Below, piece after piece: positions 33,892-44,848 of a stretch of DNA of 64,000 nucleotides. The stretch's first letter is position 1. Every line of letters begins with the position of its first letter. The notes under the pieces are model-generated. The model was not told where the DNA came from. It did not search any database and saw only the letters and a program-made list of their open reading frames with translations. This stretch comes from Larix kaempferi (lineage: Eukaryota; Streptophyta; Pinopsida; Pinales; Pinaceae). The stretch lies in assembly GCA_027924585.1 (NCBI GenBank), contig BSBM01000372.1, positions 8,043,001 through 8,107,000 of the forward strand, given 5' to 3'. A program made the position numbers and the translations under genes.

Positions 33892-35589
33892 GAAGAAAAA
33901 ACATAATTTTGTTTTGTTTTTTTAATACCTTAGAATGTGTGAACATCCATGTGGACTACAACTGTGAAGAAAACAAGCTAACTAAAAATAATTTTTTTAC
34001 AGTTGTGTGGGTCTCAATGGTCACAATTGAGTGACCATACAACTAAGATTTGTATATTCTATGTCGTAAACTTGTTTGAATAACCAAATATAGGACCCGA
34101 GTGATGATGTGGAATCAAGGTTATAATGGCCATGCGATAAAGTAGTGCAACTGAAAGAAAAAAGAACCCCATCAACAGTATGATTGTTGAAGGAACATGT
34201 AACATCCCTCTCTTACCCCTACTCTTTGTAACTGAAAATGTAACTAGGTACTGGTTTCTGGTGAGGAGCTCAAGGACAAGGCCCCACCAGTAAACCTTTT
34301 AGTATGGTTTTTTATTTCCTAAAGATATAATTGATGATTATAGACCTAGGATATTGAAGGTTATGATGCAACTAAGCGACGGGGCGATGAATCTACTAGG
34401 GCAAAGGAATCATCTGGCTAGGAATCCATGAGAATCTAGGACATTTAAGACGAAAGTCATCTTAGTGCTAGTAGGAACTTGAAGAAAAGAAATGTTTTAT
34501 GTGTTGCCTAAAAATATTAAGGGTTGCCTTAATATTAAGGGAAGTAACTGACAGTCAACCTCAATTTATATTTGTTGTCATCCTAGGTTGACTTTAGTGA
34601 CTAATAGCCCCAAACCGTTATTTATATCCTATTACTAACTATTATGCTAAATTTAGACTAACTAATCTAGAAGATGCTAGGTGTTACAGTGTAATTTTCC
34701 ACCTTGTGAGCATCAACATTGATTGGCCTTTAGGATCCATTTTATTGACTCAGATCTATCATTTTCCCTCTAGGAACACACAAATCCCTATTTTTGTTCC
34801 TGTACACTAGTTGTTCCACTATAGCTAGCATACACACAGGCTATTCCACTATATCCCGCAGACACCAAGCTAGTGAAATGGTAAAAAACAATAGAAAATT
34901 ACTTTTTACTCCCAAAAAGTGGTCTTAGGGTGACCTTTGGCCCTCCATATACCCTGAAACGACTCGATTCGACCTTTCACTTACCTTTGGAATGCTAGAT
35001 ATTGAGTTCTTATGGTGTATGGAAGAGAGGAGAAAGAGGGACCAAGATCACTCTAATGTATTTTTTCCATGACTTGAGTCTACACTCATTGATCCTTGTT
35101 ATTGTGAACTCCTTATGTTCACCTACCAAACTCCTTTCATAGTTTGAGTTTTCCATTGCATGGGGGATTGAAGTGGTGGAGGTGCAAGTGGAGAGACCTA
35201 GTTCTTGGTTCAGATTGGTTGCCGACAAGAGGTCGTATATTGTACTTCTTCTTATTCATTAATGTAAATACTCATTTTCTCATCCAATTGATGTTGTGAG
35301 TATTGTTAAATTACATTGGGTTGTATTTGCTTATGATTTCATGGATCATGCTATTGATGATGCTAATGTCTTTCACATGTTATATGCACTTGCTTGTACT
35401 TGTTGTTGATACTAATCTGCAGGTTCAAGTGTAGAAGTTGAAAGCTCAACGGGGATCTACTTCGAACATCCGGATTGAAGGTTGGTCTTTTCTCCATTAT
35501 CTTAGCATTGTCATTTATATAGCATTGCATTGGGAATTGAGTTATTTTGTGGTAGTCGGCTGTTTGTTGTGGTCTGCCCCAAGCCATAG
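33892..35589. other. Sequence between elements; contains a possible LTR
   Basis: No gene recognised. It is the left flank of the copia insertion and is continuous with 48169 onward once the copia is removed, so part of it is likely the LTR or leader of the Tat/Ogre-like gypsy. Confidence 0.4.
34198..34688. repeat. Candidate LTR or LTR scrap
   Basis: The block starts TGTAACATCCC and ends GTGTTACA, giving inverted ends TGTAACA / TGTTACA, with a TATA-like TATTTATATCC near 34620. No target-site duplication is seen and no second copy was found in the window. Confidence 0.3.
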
Positions 35590-35594
35590 GAAGT

Positions 35595-36129
35595 TGTTAA
35601 TTTTTTAGCATCAATTCAATATACTCTAGGATCTTTACTGAGAGAATAACATGTACAACATATCAATCACAAGAAGCAAACACAAGAGACAATATACACA
35701 AAGAGTTTCCTTGGGGAAAACCATAAAGGTGAAAAACCCCAATAACTTCCTCAGAGATAGATAGAGCAATGATACAAAACCCAAGCATAAGAGATAGTCT
35801 CCTAGCAGTAGCTTCTCCTCCTCCACTAGTGCACCACTCTCCAATGAGTGTATAAGTGAATAAGTGAATGATCAAATAGAGTGCCTCCCACACTCTATTT
35901 ATACTTGACTTGACTTGCCTAATAACTTACTAAGTCGGCCTCAACTGAACCACTTAACATAATGCTGATAGGTCCGACCCCCAATAGGGCGGTCTAATAA
36001 CCCATCAAGTATAAGTTACGACACTTACAATATAAATGATGACACTTCTATATAGAGGAATAATAACATCTCTATAGGAATACAATATACATATATGAAA
36101 TACATTCCGAAGTTGCAAATACATCAACA
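35595..36129 (-). repeat. 3' LTR of the copia element
   Basis: 535 bp, ends TGTTAA and TCAACA. It matches the LTR at 47574 along its length but lacks a local ~55-bp duplication present there. A minus-strand TATA box (TATAAATAG) is at 35895-35903. Confidence 0.92.
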
Positions 36130-36140
36130 TTCCCTCTTAA
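36130..36140 (-). other. Polypurine tract of the copia element
   Basis: The minus strand reads TTAAGAGGGAA directly before the 3' LTR start (TGTTGATG). Confidence 0.75.
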
Positions 36141-36559
36141 CTAGGAAGGTATTTCTCAACCCAGATCTGCTAGCACAAGTCTTCTTCTCTAGATCATCTT
36201 CATCGAATCATTGTCATCGTTGTTGTTGCTGATATCTCAATCAATATCCAATCTACTCGTCATAGGAAGTTCTATAGAGCCATCCCTTTTTCATGCTGGA
36301 TGTAGGCCCACCACCTGTAGGTCTTCATCATCAGTGGTCATACTATGGAATCCTCAAGACTTATTATGTGCATCAACAAAACCTCGCAAGAGCATCCCAG
36401 GACTGATTGCGAGCACATAGCTCAACCTATTGGATGTCCCATGACCTTTTACATGCCACTGCACAACCTGTCCATGGCCACAGAGTATCATCCTGATACT
36501 AATGATCATACTGATCATAACATCGTTCCCGAAGCATAACCTAGATGTACATCACACAG

Positions 36560-37020
36560 CACTTACATTCATCGGCATGGGAAGACACACTTCAACCATC
36601 CGTGAAATGCTCAGCACTTATATCTACACCATGGAAAGACACTTCCACCATGTGAGAATGGCATCGCACTTACATCCATATCCATGGGAAGACACACTTC
36701 AACCATGCTAGGAATGGCACAACACTTATATCGCAGCCATGGGAAGACACACTTCAACCATGCTCAAATGGCTCCAGCCCTTATATCTGCACCATGGGAG
36801 AACACATCTACCACCATGTGAGAATGGCTTCAGCCCTTACATCTGCACCATGGGAGAACACATCTACCACCATGTGAGAATGGCTCCAGTAATTACATCA
36901 TGACCATGGGAGAACACATCTTCCACCATGTCAGAAAAGCCCTGCAATTACATCATGACCATGGGAGAACACATCTACAACCATGTCCGAAAATCCCATG
37001 TGCATCTGTGTCTTCGAAAC
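36560..37020 (-). repeat. ~60-bp tandem repeats in the copia 3' untranslated region
   Basis: At least seven diverged units of the form CCATGGGA(A/G)(A/G)ACACA, CACCATG, GAATGGC(T)CC and a TTACATC or TTATATC run follow one another. They lie between the end of RNase H and the polypurine tract. Chance frames here are His/Met-rich and are not genes. Confidence 0.8.
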
Positions 37021-37079
37021 TCATCACACATAATCCAACTGATTATGCAATGTATCCACCTGATACATATCATCACATA

Positions 37080-37300
37080 TGATCATCCTGATCATCATCA
37101 TAGCATCATCCTGATGCATATCATCCAGAGTATCATCCTGATACTCATCTCACATGATCCTCCTGATCATCATCACCGCATCGTCCTGATGCATATACAT
37201 ATACATGATCCAACTGATCATACCAAGCATCCAACTTATGCATATACATATACATGATCCAATTGATCATACCAAGCAGTAACTGGAGCATCGTCCTGAT
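37080..37300 (-). repeat. Short tandem repeats of TGATCATCCTGATCA type
   Basis: Repeated GATCATCCTGATCATCA, GCATCATCCTGATGCATAT and CATATACATATACATGATCC units form palindrome-rich arrays next to the longer 60-bp repeats. Confidence 0.75.
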
Positions 37301-37385
37301 GCTCACCACACAACACTTACATCGACAGCCATGGGAAGGATCCTCCTCTCACCATGCTTGGAATGGATCCTATAGATGTGTCCCA

Positions 37386-38983
37386 TCACTTCTTCCTCGA
37401 AGTATCTTCTATCTGAAGAACACCAAGCCTCTCTTTGACGTACTCAAACTTCACTCTGGATAGTGGTTTCGTCAACACATCTGCAACCTGCTCATCCGTT
37501 GCAACATACAGGAGTTTCACTACTCCTCTCTTCACCATATCCCCGATATAGTGATATTTGATCTCAATGTGCTTTGACCTATCATGGAACATGGAGTTCT
37601 CAGACAGCTTTACACAACTTTGTTTGTCACAAAAGATACCAGTAGCACCCAACGGGAGATCAAATAACTCAGACAGTAGCTTCCTCAGCCATACTGCCTC
37701 ACAACTAGTCGAACAAGCTGCAACATACTCTACTTCGACTGTACTTAGTGCTATGATGGACTGCGTCCTTCTTAAACCAAGAGATCACACCTGATCCCGT
37801 ACTGAATCAGCATCCAGAAGTGCTCTTCCTATCTGCAACACTACCTGCCCAATCCGAAACAACATAACCCTGCAGGTTAAAATTTTGATTTGCATCATAC
37901 TTGAGCCCATAATCAATTGTACCCTTCAGGTACCTCAGAATATGCTTTACAACAACCAAGTGAACACCTCTGGGATCCATCAAGAACTGGCTCAATGTGT
38001 TCACTGTAAAGCAAATATCTGATCTAGTGTTTGTTAGGTACATCAAGGACCCAATCATCTAATGATACACCATGACATCAACCAGATCAGATGAAGCATC
38101 ACACAAAAGTTTCAAGCTCGATGCCATAGGTGTGGCCATGGTGTTGCAATCCATCATCCCAAACCTCTTCAAGATCTCTACTGCATACTTCCCCTATCCA
38201 AGGAAGATTCCATCTGCACTCTACCACACCTCCATGCCTGGGAAATAGTGCATCATCCCCAATTCCTTCATCTTGAACTCGACAGCAAGCTTCCTCTTGG
38301 TGTCGACAATCAACCCATCCTCACCTATTACAAACAGGTCATCCACATACAATAGTAGTATCACAGGATTGCCTTCCACAGCCTTGTATTAAAGGTTGGA
38401 ATCCACTTTACTCTTGGTAAAGCCCAAACTGGATAGAAATCTGTCTATCCTACCATACCAAGTCCTAGGAGCTTGCTTCAAGCCATACAAGGCTTTCTTC
38501 AACCTACACACATATGATCCCCTGTCATGTGTCTCAAAACCAAGTGGTTGCTCCACATACACTTCCTCCTCGACTACACCATTCAAGAAAGTTGTCTTGA
38601 TATCCATTTGGTGTATCTTCCATTTCATCACTGCAGCCAGAGAAAGTACTGTTCTGATGGAAGTGTATCTGGCTACAGGAGCAAAAGTCTCTTCATAATC
38701 TATTCTCTCTTTCTAGGAGAAGCCACGAGCTACAAATCTCACTTTGTATTTCTCTATGCTACCAACTGCAGCATGCTTGATCTTATAGATCCACTTGGAA
38801 GTCACAACAGACTTCTCTTTAGGTATTGGGACCACATCCAAACTACATTCTCATGATCGACTGGTACTCTTTGATCATTACTTCATCCTGGATCCTGGGA
38901 ACTTCATATTCTTCAATAGATAGCTTTGTTGTTGGAGTAAATGTTGTAGTCCTTCTTTTGTAGGTGATGGTATACGATCTTTC
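37386..38983 (-). pseudogene. Ty1/copia reverse transcriptase and RNase H
   Basis: In minus-strand order: S-K-W-I-Y-K-I-K-H and R-F-V-A-R-G-F at about 38.78 kb, Q-M-D-I-K-T-T-F-L-N-G and Y-G-L-K-Q-A-P-R-T-W-Y (38.6-38.45 kb), the catalytic Y-V-D-D intact at 38338-38349, D-I-C-F-T-V-N-T-L-S-Q-F and L-R-Y-L-K-G-T (38.0 kb), and RNase H with F-H-D-R-S-K-H-I-E-I and A-D-V-L-T-K-P-L (37.55-37.45 kb). The protein would copy element RNA into cDNA. Several stops (for example near 38238 and 38058) and frameshifts (near 38850, and between 37807 and 37652) break it. The final stop is at 37386. Confidence 0.92.
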
Positions 38984-40360
38984 CTACAAGACAAGTTAAA
39001 TTGCATAATTAGAAACATCTCATAGTTTTCAGAACAAATTCTTACACATAAAGAAATATGTCATACAATCATGCAATTAATTTAGCCAATGCTTCAATAC
39101 AACATTTAACCATATCCTGTAACTTTCTAGATGCCTTCCAATCTCTACCAGAACATTGTTAAGAGTGTGCACAACTCCTAACATGTTAGCAAAGAGGTTT
39201 CATTCTAGATAAGTAGCAATGGAATGTTGTATAGTTCCATAGGCCACTTACCCATTACATGCATATTAGTGGAATACTGTTCATTAATGCAATTATTCTA
39301 ATATGCATGATACACAACCTAAGTCTAGGAACATAAGTATATACATCATTGAACAATATTATTTAAACAATCAGATATACAAGAAATGACAATTCAAGTA
39401 CTTATCTTTGTTTGTTTGTTGGGTGGCCTCCCTCTCAATCTTTGCTTCCTTGCAGGAACTACTGGAGTGTGCTCCCTCTTGATCTTTGCTTCCTGGATTA
39501 CCTGTCCTTGAACTTATATCCATCCTCGATCACTATGCATGCTTACTATTATCATCATTGTGTTATCCTCGAGATCTCATACATAATCATACATTCATTA
39601 GTATAATCTTAATACTACCAAAACACAATAATCTTAAACAAGTATAGTCATGATCATTTCAAACACAGATAATAAGCATTAGCATTCAAAGTTTCAGAGA
39701 AAACTTCTCTTACTCAAGCATATTCATATTTGACCATAGAACTCTTCTAGTTAGTCATATCATCAATCAAGGTAAGAGACATAATATGCATAAACCCTAG
39801 ATTACTCAAACTTGTAACTTAATGAGTAATCATTATCAATCATACAAAAGTATAAGATCCTTACATAGGGTAGGATTCTAACTTGATATAGGAAAAACAT
39901 AACTGGTCATCATATTTGCTAGTTATGTCTAGCAATGTTTTTCTTGTTCTCTTCAATGACCTACATAACTCATAAGTTAACCATTGTAGAACTAAATTAT
40001 ACATACCTCTATGTGATCCATGACTATGGATGAGTCTTTGTCTTCATTTCACTATGGTCTTGATCTAGTACTTGAGTTGTACCTTCATGTTAGCAGATAA
40101 CATTCTCCTCATACAACACCATAGTGAATTAGTACAATCCTAATACAATCATAAGTGTCATAACCCTAATCAATGAATGTCTTCTATCATGCATTCATAC
40201 TTTTACTAGGGTGATAAGACAAGTCTAAAATTAAACAAGATTGTTACTAAACTCAATAACATGAAGACAATCATATTATAAACTGAATCATGAACAAATT
40301 TCAAAACATACATGTAAGTCATACATATCAGATTGCTTGTAGTAGTTGTTGTTGTTGTTC
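38984..40360 (-). other. Intron-like sequence where protease and integrase are expected
   Basis: Between RT and gag the minus strand is AT-rich and stop-filled. A convincing splice-acceptor-like CTTGTCTTGTAG ends at 38984, directly before an RT leader that reads openly. Farther upstream an open stretch (39507-39406) encodes about 34 residues with an AT-hook-like K-Q-R-L-R-G-R-P-P-N and ends CAAAG|ATAAGT, close to a splice donor. Another donor-like AGAG|GTATGT lies near 40005. I find no integrase H-H-C-C or D-D-E motif and no protease D-S/T-G. Either a captured gene segment replaced them or they have decayed beyond recognition. Confidence 0.45.
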
Positions 40361-41004
40361 CTTTTGTTCTTAGGACAATATGAGGAAAAGTGTCCTCTCC
40401 TTGGTATGTGCTGTGAGAGCTTGATCTTCATTCCCCATCTTTTCTTCTTGAGCTATAATCCAAGCTTCTTCCTGTGAGCATTCTTCTCACAGCTTGCTGA
40501 AAGAGATAAGTTTCTTCCTATCACAAATTCCTTGGATGAAGGAATCCCATGACCTAGGAAGGCCATTAAGAGTGGTCATTACCACTTCTCCATTCTCTAC
40601 AGCTTCAAGTTTTTCTTTTATATGGGAGACCCTTGAAGAGTAAGACTGCATAGTCTCCACATTCTGGATCTGGATGTTCTTTAGTTTATTCCTCAATGTC
40701 ATCTTCAGATTTATGTTCTTCCCTTCAAATAGCTTGGTCAAGGAAACAAACATCTCCTTAGGTGTCCTTAGGAAGACACATGGGGTATGAGATAGTCCTT
40801 AATAGAATCAACAATGATTCTCTTGGCTTTGACCAAGTTCTTCTTGTGTGAAGACTTAGTCTCATCTCCCTCTGGAACTAGAACCTCTTCACTTGTGTAA
40901 GTGTCCAACTCATTCTCTTCTAGGATTCACCCAATCCTATACTTCCATGCTCGGAAGTTATTAGCCCTTTCAAGCTTACCCTCAAGCTTGGTGTGGTGAG
41001 ACAT
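40360..41004 (-). pseudogene. Ty1/copia gag
   Basis: The ATG is at 41004 and the start reads M-S-H-H-T-K-L-E-G-K-L, N-N-F-R-A-W-K-Y-R-I-G, the usual copia gag opening. A stop follows at once. Downstream the frame 40753-40487 has L-T-K-L-F-E-G-K-N-I, L-K-N-I-Q-I-Q and G-L-P-R-S-W-D-S-F-I (UBN2-type gag). A degraded zinc knuckle (R-G-H-F-S-S-Y-C-P-K) is near 40390. Gag would form the virus-like particle. The gypsy element inserted 46 bases upstream of this ATG. Confidence 0.85.
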
Positions 41005-41049
41005 CTTAAGAAGTACTTCAAATGGAAATAGAAAAGTTATTAGGTCTTA

Positions 41050-41650
41050 TGATCCAGGAGGATATTGGTGGCCACCCGCCTATTCCACTTGGACCCCCAC
41101 CATTGTTTCTTCAGTTTTTTAGTTTCCTTAATTGTAGCACAATTTACTATTTTTGGCAGTTTTTGGGTCCTAAACTTCTGGAGCCGTTTTAAGGCCCTAA
41201 ACAACGTTTTTTCAGCATCTGATGGATTTGGACTTGAATTTTTTTATGTATAGATGTATTCCTTGAATAGATATTTCTAACAATGTACATGTGCGTCAAA
41301 CGGAGGTAGTATGCCAAAGTTACGACCCTGGGAAATTGATGTACCAAGTTACCCGGGCCCATATTCTGGCGTTTCACCTCCTAGGGTTAGGTTTTCGGAT
41401 GTGTAGGGTTTCCCTTGTTTCTCAATAATATATAGGCCTTCGAGCCTCATTGTAACACAGAGTTGAGAGGCATGTAGCCACCACATCTCTTCTCAGAGAT
41501 AAGCTACCAGCACTCTAGCTAGTTTATTTCCATCCTATATGTAAACAAGTTTCAGTTCTTTGAACAATGAAATGAAGTGTTATTTCCACTGCATCTTTGT
41601 TTTTGTGGGTATTTGTGTATTCTGTTGTGTTCCTACATAAATATGGATCA
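41050..41650 (+). repeat. 5' LTR of the gypsy element
   Basis: Begins TGATCCAGGAGG and ends AATATGGATCA. It differs from the 3' LTR by scattered substitutions and small indels, several percent by eye, so the insertion is not recent. Confidence 0.93.
41429..41436 (+). promoter_or_regulatory. TATA box in the gypsy 5' LTR
   Basis: TATATAGG in the LTR; the 3' LTR has CATATAGG at the same place. Transcription would start about 30 bases downstream. Confidence 0.5.
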
Positions 41651-41651
41651 A

Positions 41652-41663
41652 TGGTATCAAAGC
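41652..41663 (+). other. Primer-binding site (initiator-Met tRNA, one mismatch)
   Basis: TGGTATCAAAGC starts one base after the 5' LTR. The consensus has G where this has A at the ninth base. Confidence 0.85.
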
Positions 41664-41691
41664 AATCTTCTCTTTCTCGATCCTTCTTTGC

Positions 41692-42640
41692 ATGTCCCCA
41701 ACGAGGGCGGGGTATAAGGAGTTAGGGCTCGATCTGGCTGAACCTTTGCAAGATCAGCCTTGCAAACCCCGACGGCCACCCATGGGGGACGAAAAGAAAG
41801 ATGAGGGCGCAGAAGATCCTATCAAAATGTTGCTCGAGGAGGCCCTTGAAAAACAAAGGAACGCAATGATGGATAACTTCGCCCAGATCCTTCAACAACT
41901 TCCCACTGGCGGTGCATTTGCATCTAGCAGCCACTCTGGAGGTGCAACCCCTTTTAAGGTACAAGTAAAATTTGACATTCCCATATTTGATGGCCGAATA
42001 GATGCAGAAGCCGTAGATAGATGGTTGAATCTATTAGAAGGATATTTCTCGATTCATGACTTTTCCAACCGGGAAAACATTACTTTTTCACTACTCAAAG
42101 CCGCCCCCCATGTCAAGGACTGATGGGAAACCTATTGTGAGAGAAAGGACAAGGAGGAACCCTCTCTGTTCTCGGTCGTACCCACTTGGAATTCTTTCTG
42201 AGACGCCATAAAGGAACAATATTATCCCATGGGGAGCTATGAGGACAAGTACATACAATGGACTACGCTGCGACAACAAAGAGATCAAGATGTGCATGAG
42301 CTGACGAATCTATTCCATACCCTATGCACCAAGTTGGGTATCAAAGATTCGGAGAAACATTTGGTGCTGAAGTACCGCAGTTGTCTTCACAGATACATTT
42401 AGGAGGAAATGGAGTTCCTTGAAATCTCCTCACTTGGTACAGCATATCGGTATGCTGCCAAAATTGAGCAAAAATTCAAACAGAAGAAGCAAGATTTGGA
42501 TCTACGAATCAGAAGCAAGCAAAAGGTACCCCCAAACCGCAGAACCAAGGACAAAGCCAAGGCATGGTGACTCAAGACAACTTTCCAAATCCGCAAACAA
42601 AGAGAAACACTGCGAAGCCAAAGAAGGAAGCGTGAAAGTG
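41692..42640 (+). pseudogene. Gypsy gag
   Basis: The first Met at 41692 opens M-S-P-T-R-A-G-Y-K-E-L. A helical segment follows (A-L-E-K-Q-R-N-A-M-M-D-N-F), then the gag domain: F-D-I-P-I-F-D-G-R-I-D-A, W-L-N-L-L-E-G-Y-F and, after a stop at 42121, W-E-T-Y-C, W-N-S-F, Y-Y-P-M-G, L-R-Q-Q-R-D-Q-D-V. It ends with Y-R-Y-A-A-K-I-E-Q-K-F and a frameshift near 42560. A TGA and two TAGs interrupt it. This is the capsid-forming protein of the element. Confidence 0.88.
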
Positions 42641-43040
42641 GTGTGAGTTCCATAAGAGCCCCACTCACAACACAAGTGAGTGTCGGTCCAAGAAGTCACT
42701 GGTGGCCGAGATAAAGGCTTCTGAATCAGATGCATACTCTGACACTGAATCAAAACCTGAGAAGGGGAATGACAGAGGGAAGAATATTATCGATGCAGAT
42801 CCCAACACTACCATTGCCACCACGGAGATCCAAAAGGAAGAACCAAAAGAGTCAGAGGAGGAGGAGCATCTCTTCCACTCCTAGATGTGGGTAAAGGGTT
42901 CCTCGCTACAGTTTATTATTGACAGTGGAAGCCAAAAGAACCTCATTTCAGCAGAGGTCATGAAGCGGTTGGGATTGCCGACCACAACACACCCGCATCC
43001 GTACACCACTGGGTGGATTTAGTAAGGACAGGATCTCCGT
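42641..43040 (+). pseudogene. Gypsy zinc knuckle and aspartic protease
   Basis: W-C-E-F-H-K-S-P-T-H-N-T-S-E-C near 42640-42685 is a variant zinc knuckle with His in place of the second Cys. An acidic linker follows (about 42720-42880). The protease active site F-I-I-D-S-G-S is at 42910-42930, with N-L-I-S-A-E-V-M-K-R-L-G-L after it. Protease would cut the polyprotein. A TAG lies between linker and protease and the reading stops again near 43020. Confidence 0.85.
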
Positions 43041-43391
43041 GTCATCTAGTAGTGCCGCCTTCCCTACAGCATCAAGCCCTTCACCAATAAGGTATTATGT
43101 GACATTGCTCCTCTTGATGTTTGTGATGTATTATTAGGCCAACCATACTTATGGAAGCTACATGCTATGTATGAGTCTCGTCCTCTCGTTTTTATTATTA
43201 CGTTGGTAAATAAGTTGTACAGGATACCAAAGGTACCACCGCCTGCCACTATCTCTTTGGTTACTGCAAAACAATGTAGTAAGCTCATCTCCAAAACTGG
43301 GAAATTTGTTTTCTTGATGATCCACCCTCAGGGCAAGAAGAATATCATGGCCACGACCTCCAAATAGGGCTCCTCTGCCCAACAACAATAA

Positions 43392-44150
43392 ATGGACAAG
43401 GTTGTGGCGGAGTACCAAGACATGTTCACCTCACCCACAAGGGTGCCTCTGCACTATCAGGTCAAGCACCCCATCGATCTGACCCCAGGTGCAACGCTAC
43501 CCAATGGAACGATCTATCAACGCTCTGTTCTGGCGAACGATGAAATCAAGAGGCATATTCAAGAGATGATACAAAAGGGTCACATCCGGCCAAGTTCATC
43601 ACCCTGTGGGAGCCCAATCGTGTTTGTATAGAAGAAGGATGGGACTTGGAGACTCTGTATTGACTATCATGCGCTGAACAAGATCACCGTCCGGAATACG
43701 TACCCGATCCCCCAGATTGATGACCTCCTGGACCAACTTAAAGGGGCAAAATATTTCATCAAGATCGAGTTAAAGTCCGGATATCACCAGGTACCGATCG
43801 AACCAACTGATGTGTGGAATATTGCCTTCAAATCCAAGGAGGGCCTTTTTGAATGGCTGGTCATGCCTTTCGGGCTAACGAATGCTCCCACAACCTTCAT
43901 GAGATTGATGGACAACATCTTGTGGCCATTCACCATCTCATTTGTAGTAGTGTACTGGATGACATCCTGATCTTCAGTCAGACTTGGGAAGAGCACCTCC
44001 ACCACATCCGACAGGTCCTCCAAACACTGTGGAAGCACAAGTTATGTGCCAATTTGGACAAGTGCACTTTTGGCATGACGCAGGTTCAGTATCTGGGATA
44101 TATTATTGATTAGTGTGGGGTGCATGTGGATCCAACCAAGATCCAAGTCA
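43392..44150 (+). pseudogene. Gypsy reverse transcriptase
   Basis: P-L-H-Y-Q-V-K-H-P-I-D-L and G-H-I-R-P-S-S-S-P-C-G-S-P lead in. [29 protein letters not shown] and [13 protein letters not shown] follow. The active site (expected Y-L-D-D) is at about 43950-43963, but one base is missing between Tyr and Leu, shifting the frame; the next frame continues [23 protein letters not shown] ends the palm/thumb part. A TAG at 43628-43630 also interrupts. Confidence 0.92.
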
Positions 44151-44800
44151 TTTGAGATTGGCCAGCCCCAACCACTCTAACATAGCTTCGTAGCTTTCTA
44201 GGTCTTGCTAATTTCTACCGCAGGTTCGTGTTGGGATTCTCTCATATCACTTGGCCCTTGAGTCAAGTCACCAAGGGAGGAGCAAAAGCAAAATTATTCT
44301 GGTTAGAAAATCAACAGAAGGCGTTCGTAGAGTTGAAACATCGCCTCTATTGTGCCCTAGTGCTCACATTACCAAACTTGCAACAACCATTTGAGATCGA
44401 GACAGATGCTTCTGACTTTGCTATTGGGGCAGTCCTTACTCAACAAGGGAATCCAGTGGCATATCACAGTGAGACACTATCCGACACAATCTGCAAATAT
44501 CCCACTTATGACAAAGAAATGTATTCCATTGTACAGGCTTGCCGATAATGGAAACATTACATTTTGGGGAAGGAAACGATCATCCACACAAACCATCGAC
44601 CCCTGCAGTTCATACAGACACAAGGGAAGTTACAAAACAATCGCCATCAGAAGTGGTCCACATATCTACAACAGTTTCATTTGAACATCAAGTACAAGAA
44701 GGGCAGCACCAATAATGTTGCAAATTGTCTCAGCCGACCACCAATCATAGTGATAACCACCGTGCTCAGCTCTTGTGGGCATGAGACTTCTGATTGGCCG
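44151..44800 (+). pseudogene. Gypsy RNase H and connection
   Basis: L-G-L-A-N-F-Y-R-R-F-V, then I-E-T-D-A-S-D-F-A-I-G-A-V-L (first catalytic Asp at about 44404), Y-D-K-E-M-Y-S-I-V, W-K-H-Y-I-L-G-K and I-H-T-N-H-R-P-L-Q-F (a T-D-H of the family is T-N-H here). It finishes with N-V-A-N-C-L-S-R, where the family has D-A-L-S-R. It would degrade the RNA strand of the hybrid. A stop at 44546 breaks it. Confidence 0.88.
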
Positions 44801-44848
44801 CTTCTCTACAAGAGCGATCCATAATTCAGCCACACATACAAGAGGCTC

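Noticed and set aside
35635-35893. Minus-strand frames inside the copia LTR (also at 47614-47872)
   Set aside because: They recur because the LTR is repeated. They have no start context or domain and lie in the promoter/leader part of the LTR.
36502-37257. Plus-strand His/Met-rich frames
   Set aside because: Produced by tandem repeats in the copia 3' region, on the antisense strand.
36560-37300. CRISPR-like array
   Set aside because: Units are adjacent, diverged tandem repeats without unique spacers, inside a plant retrotransposon.
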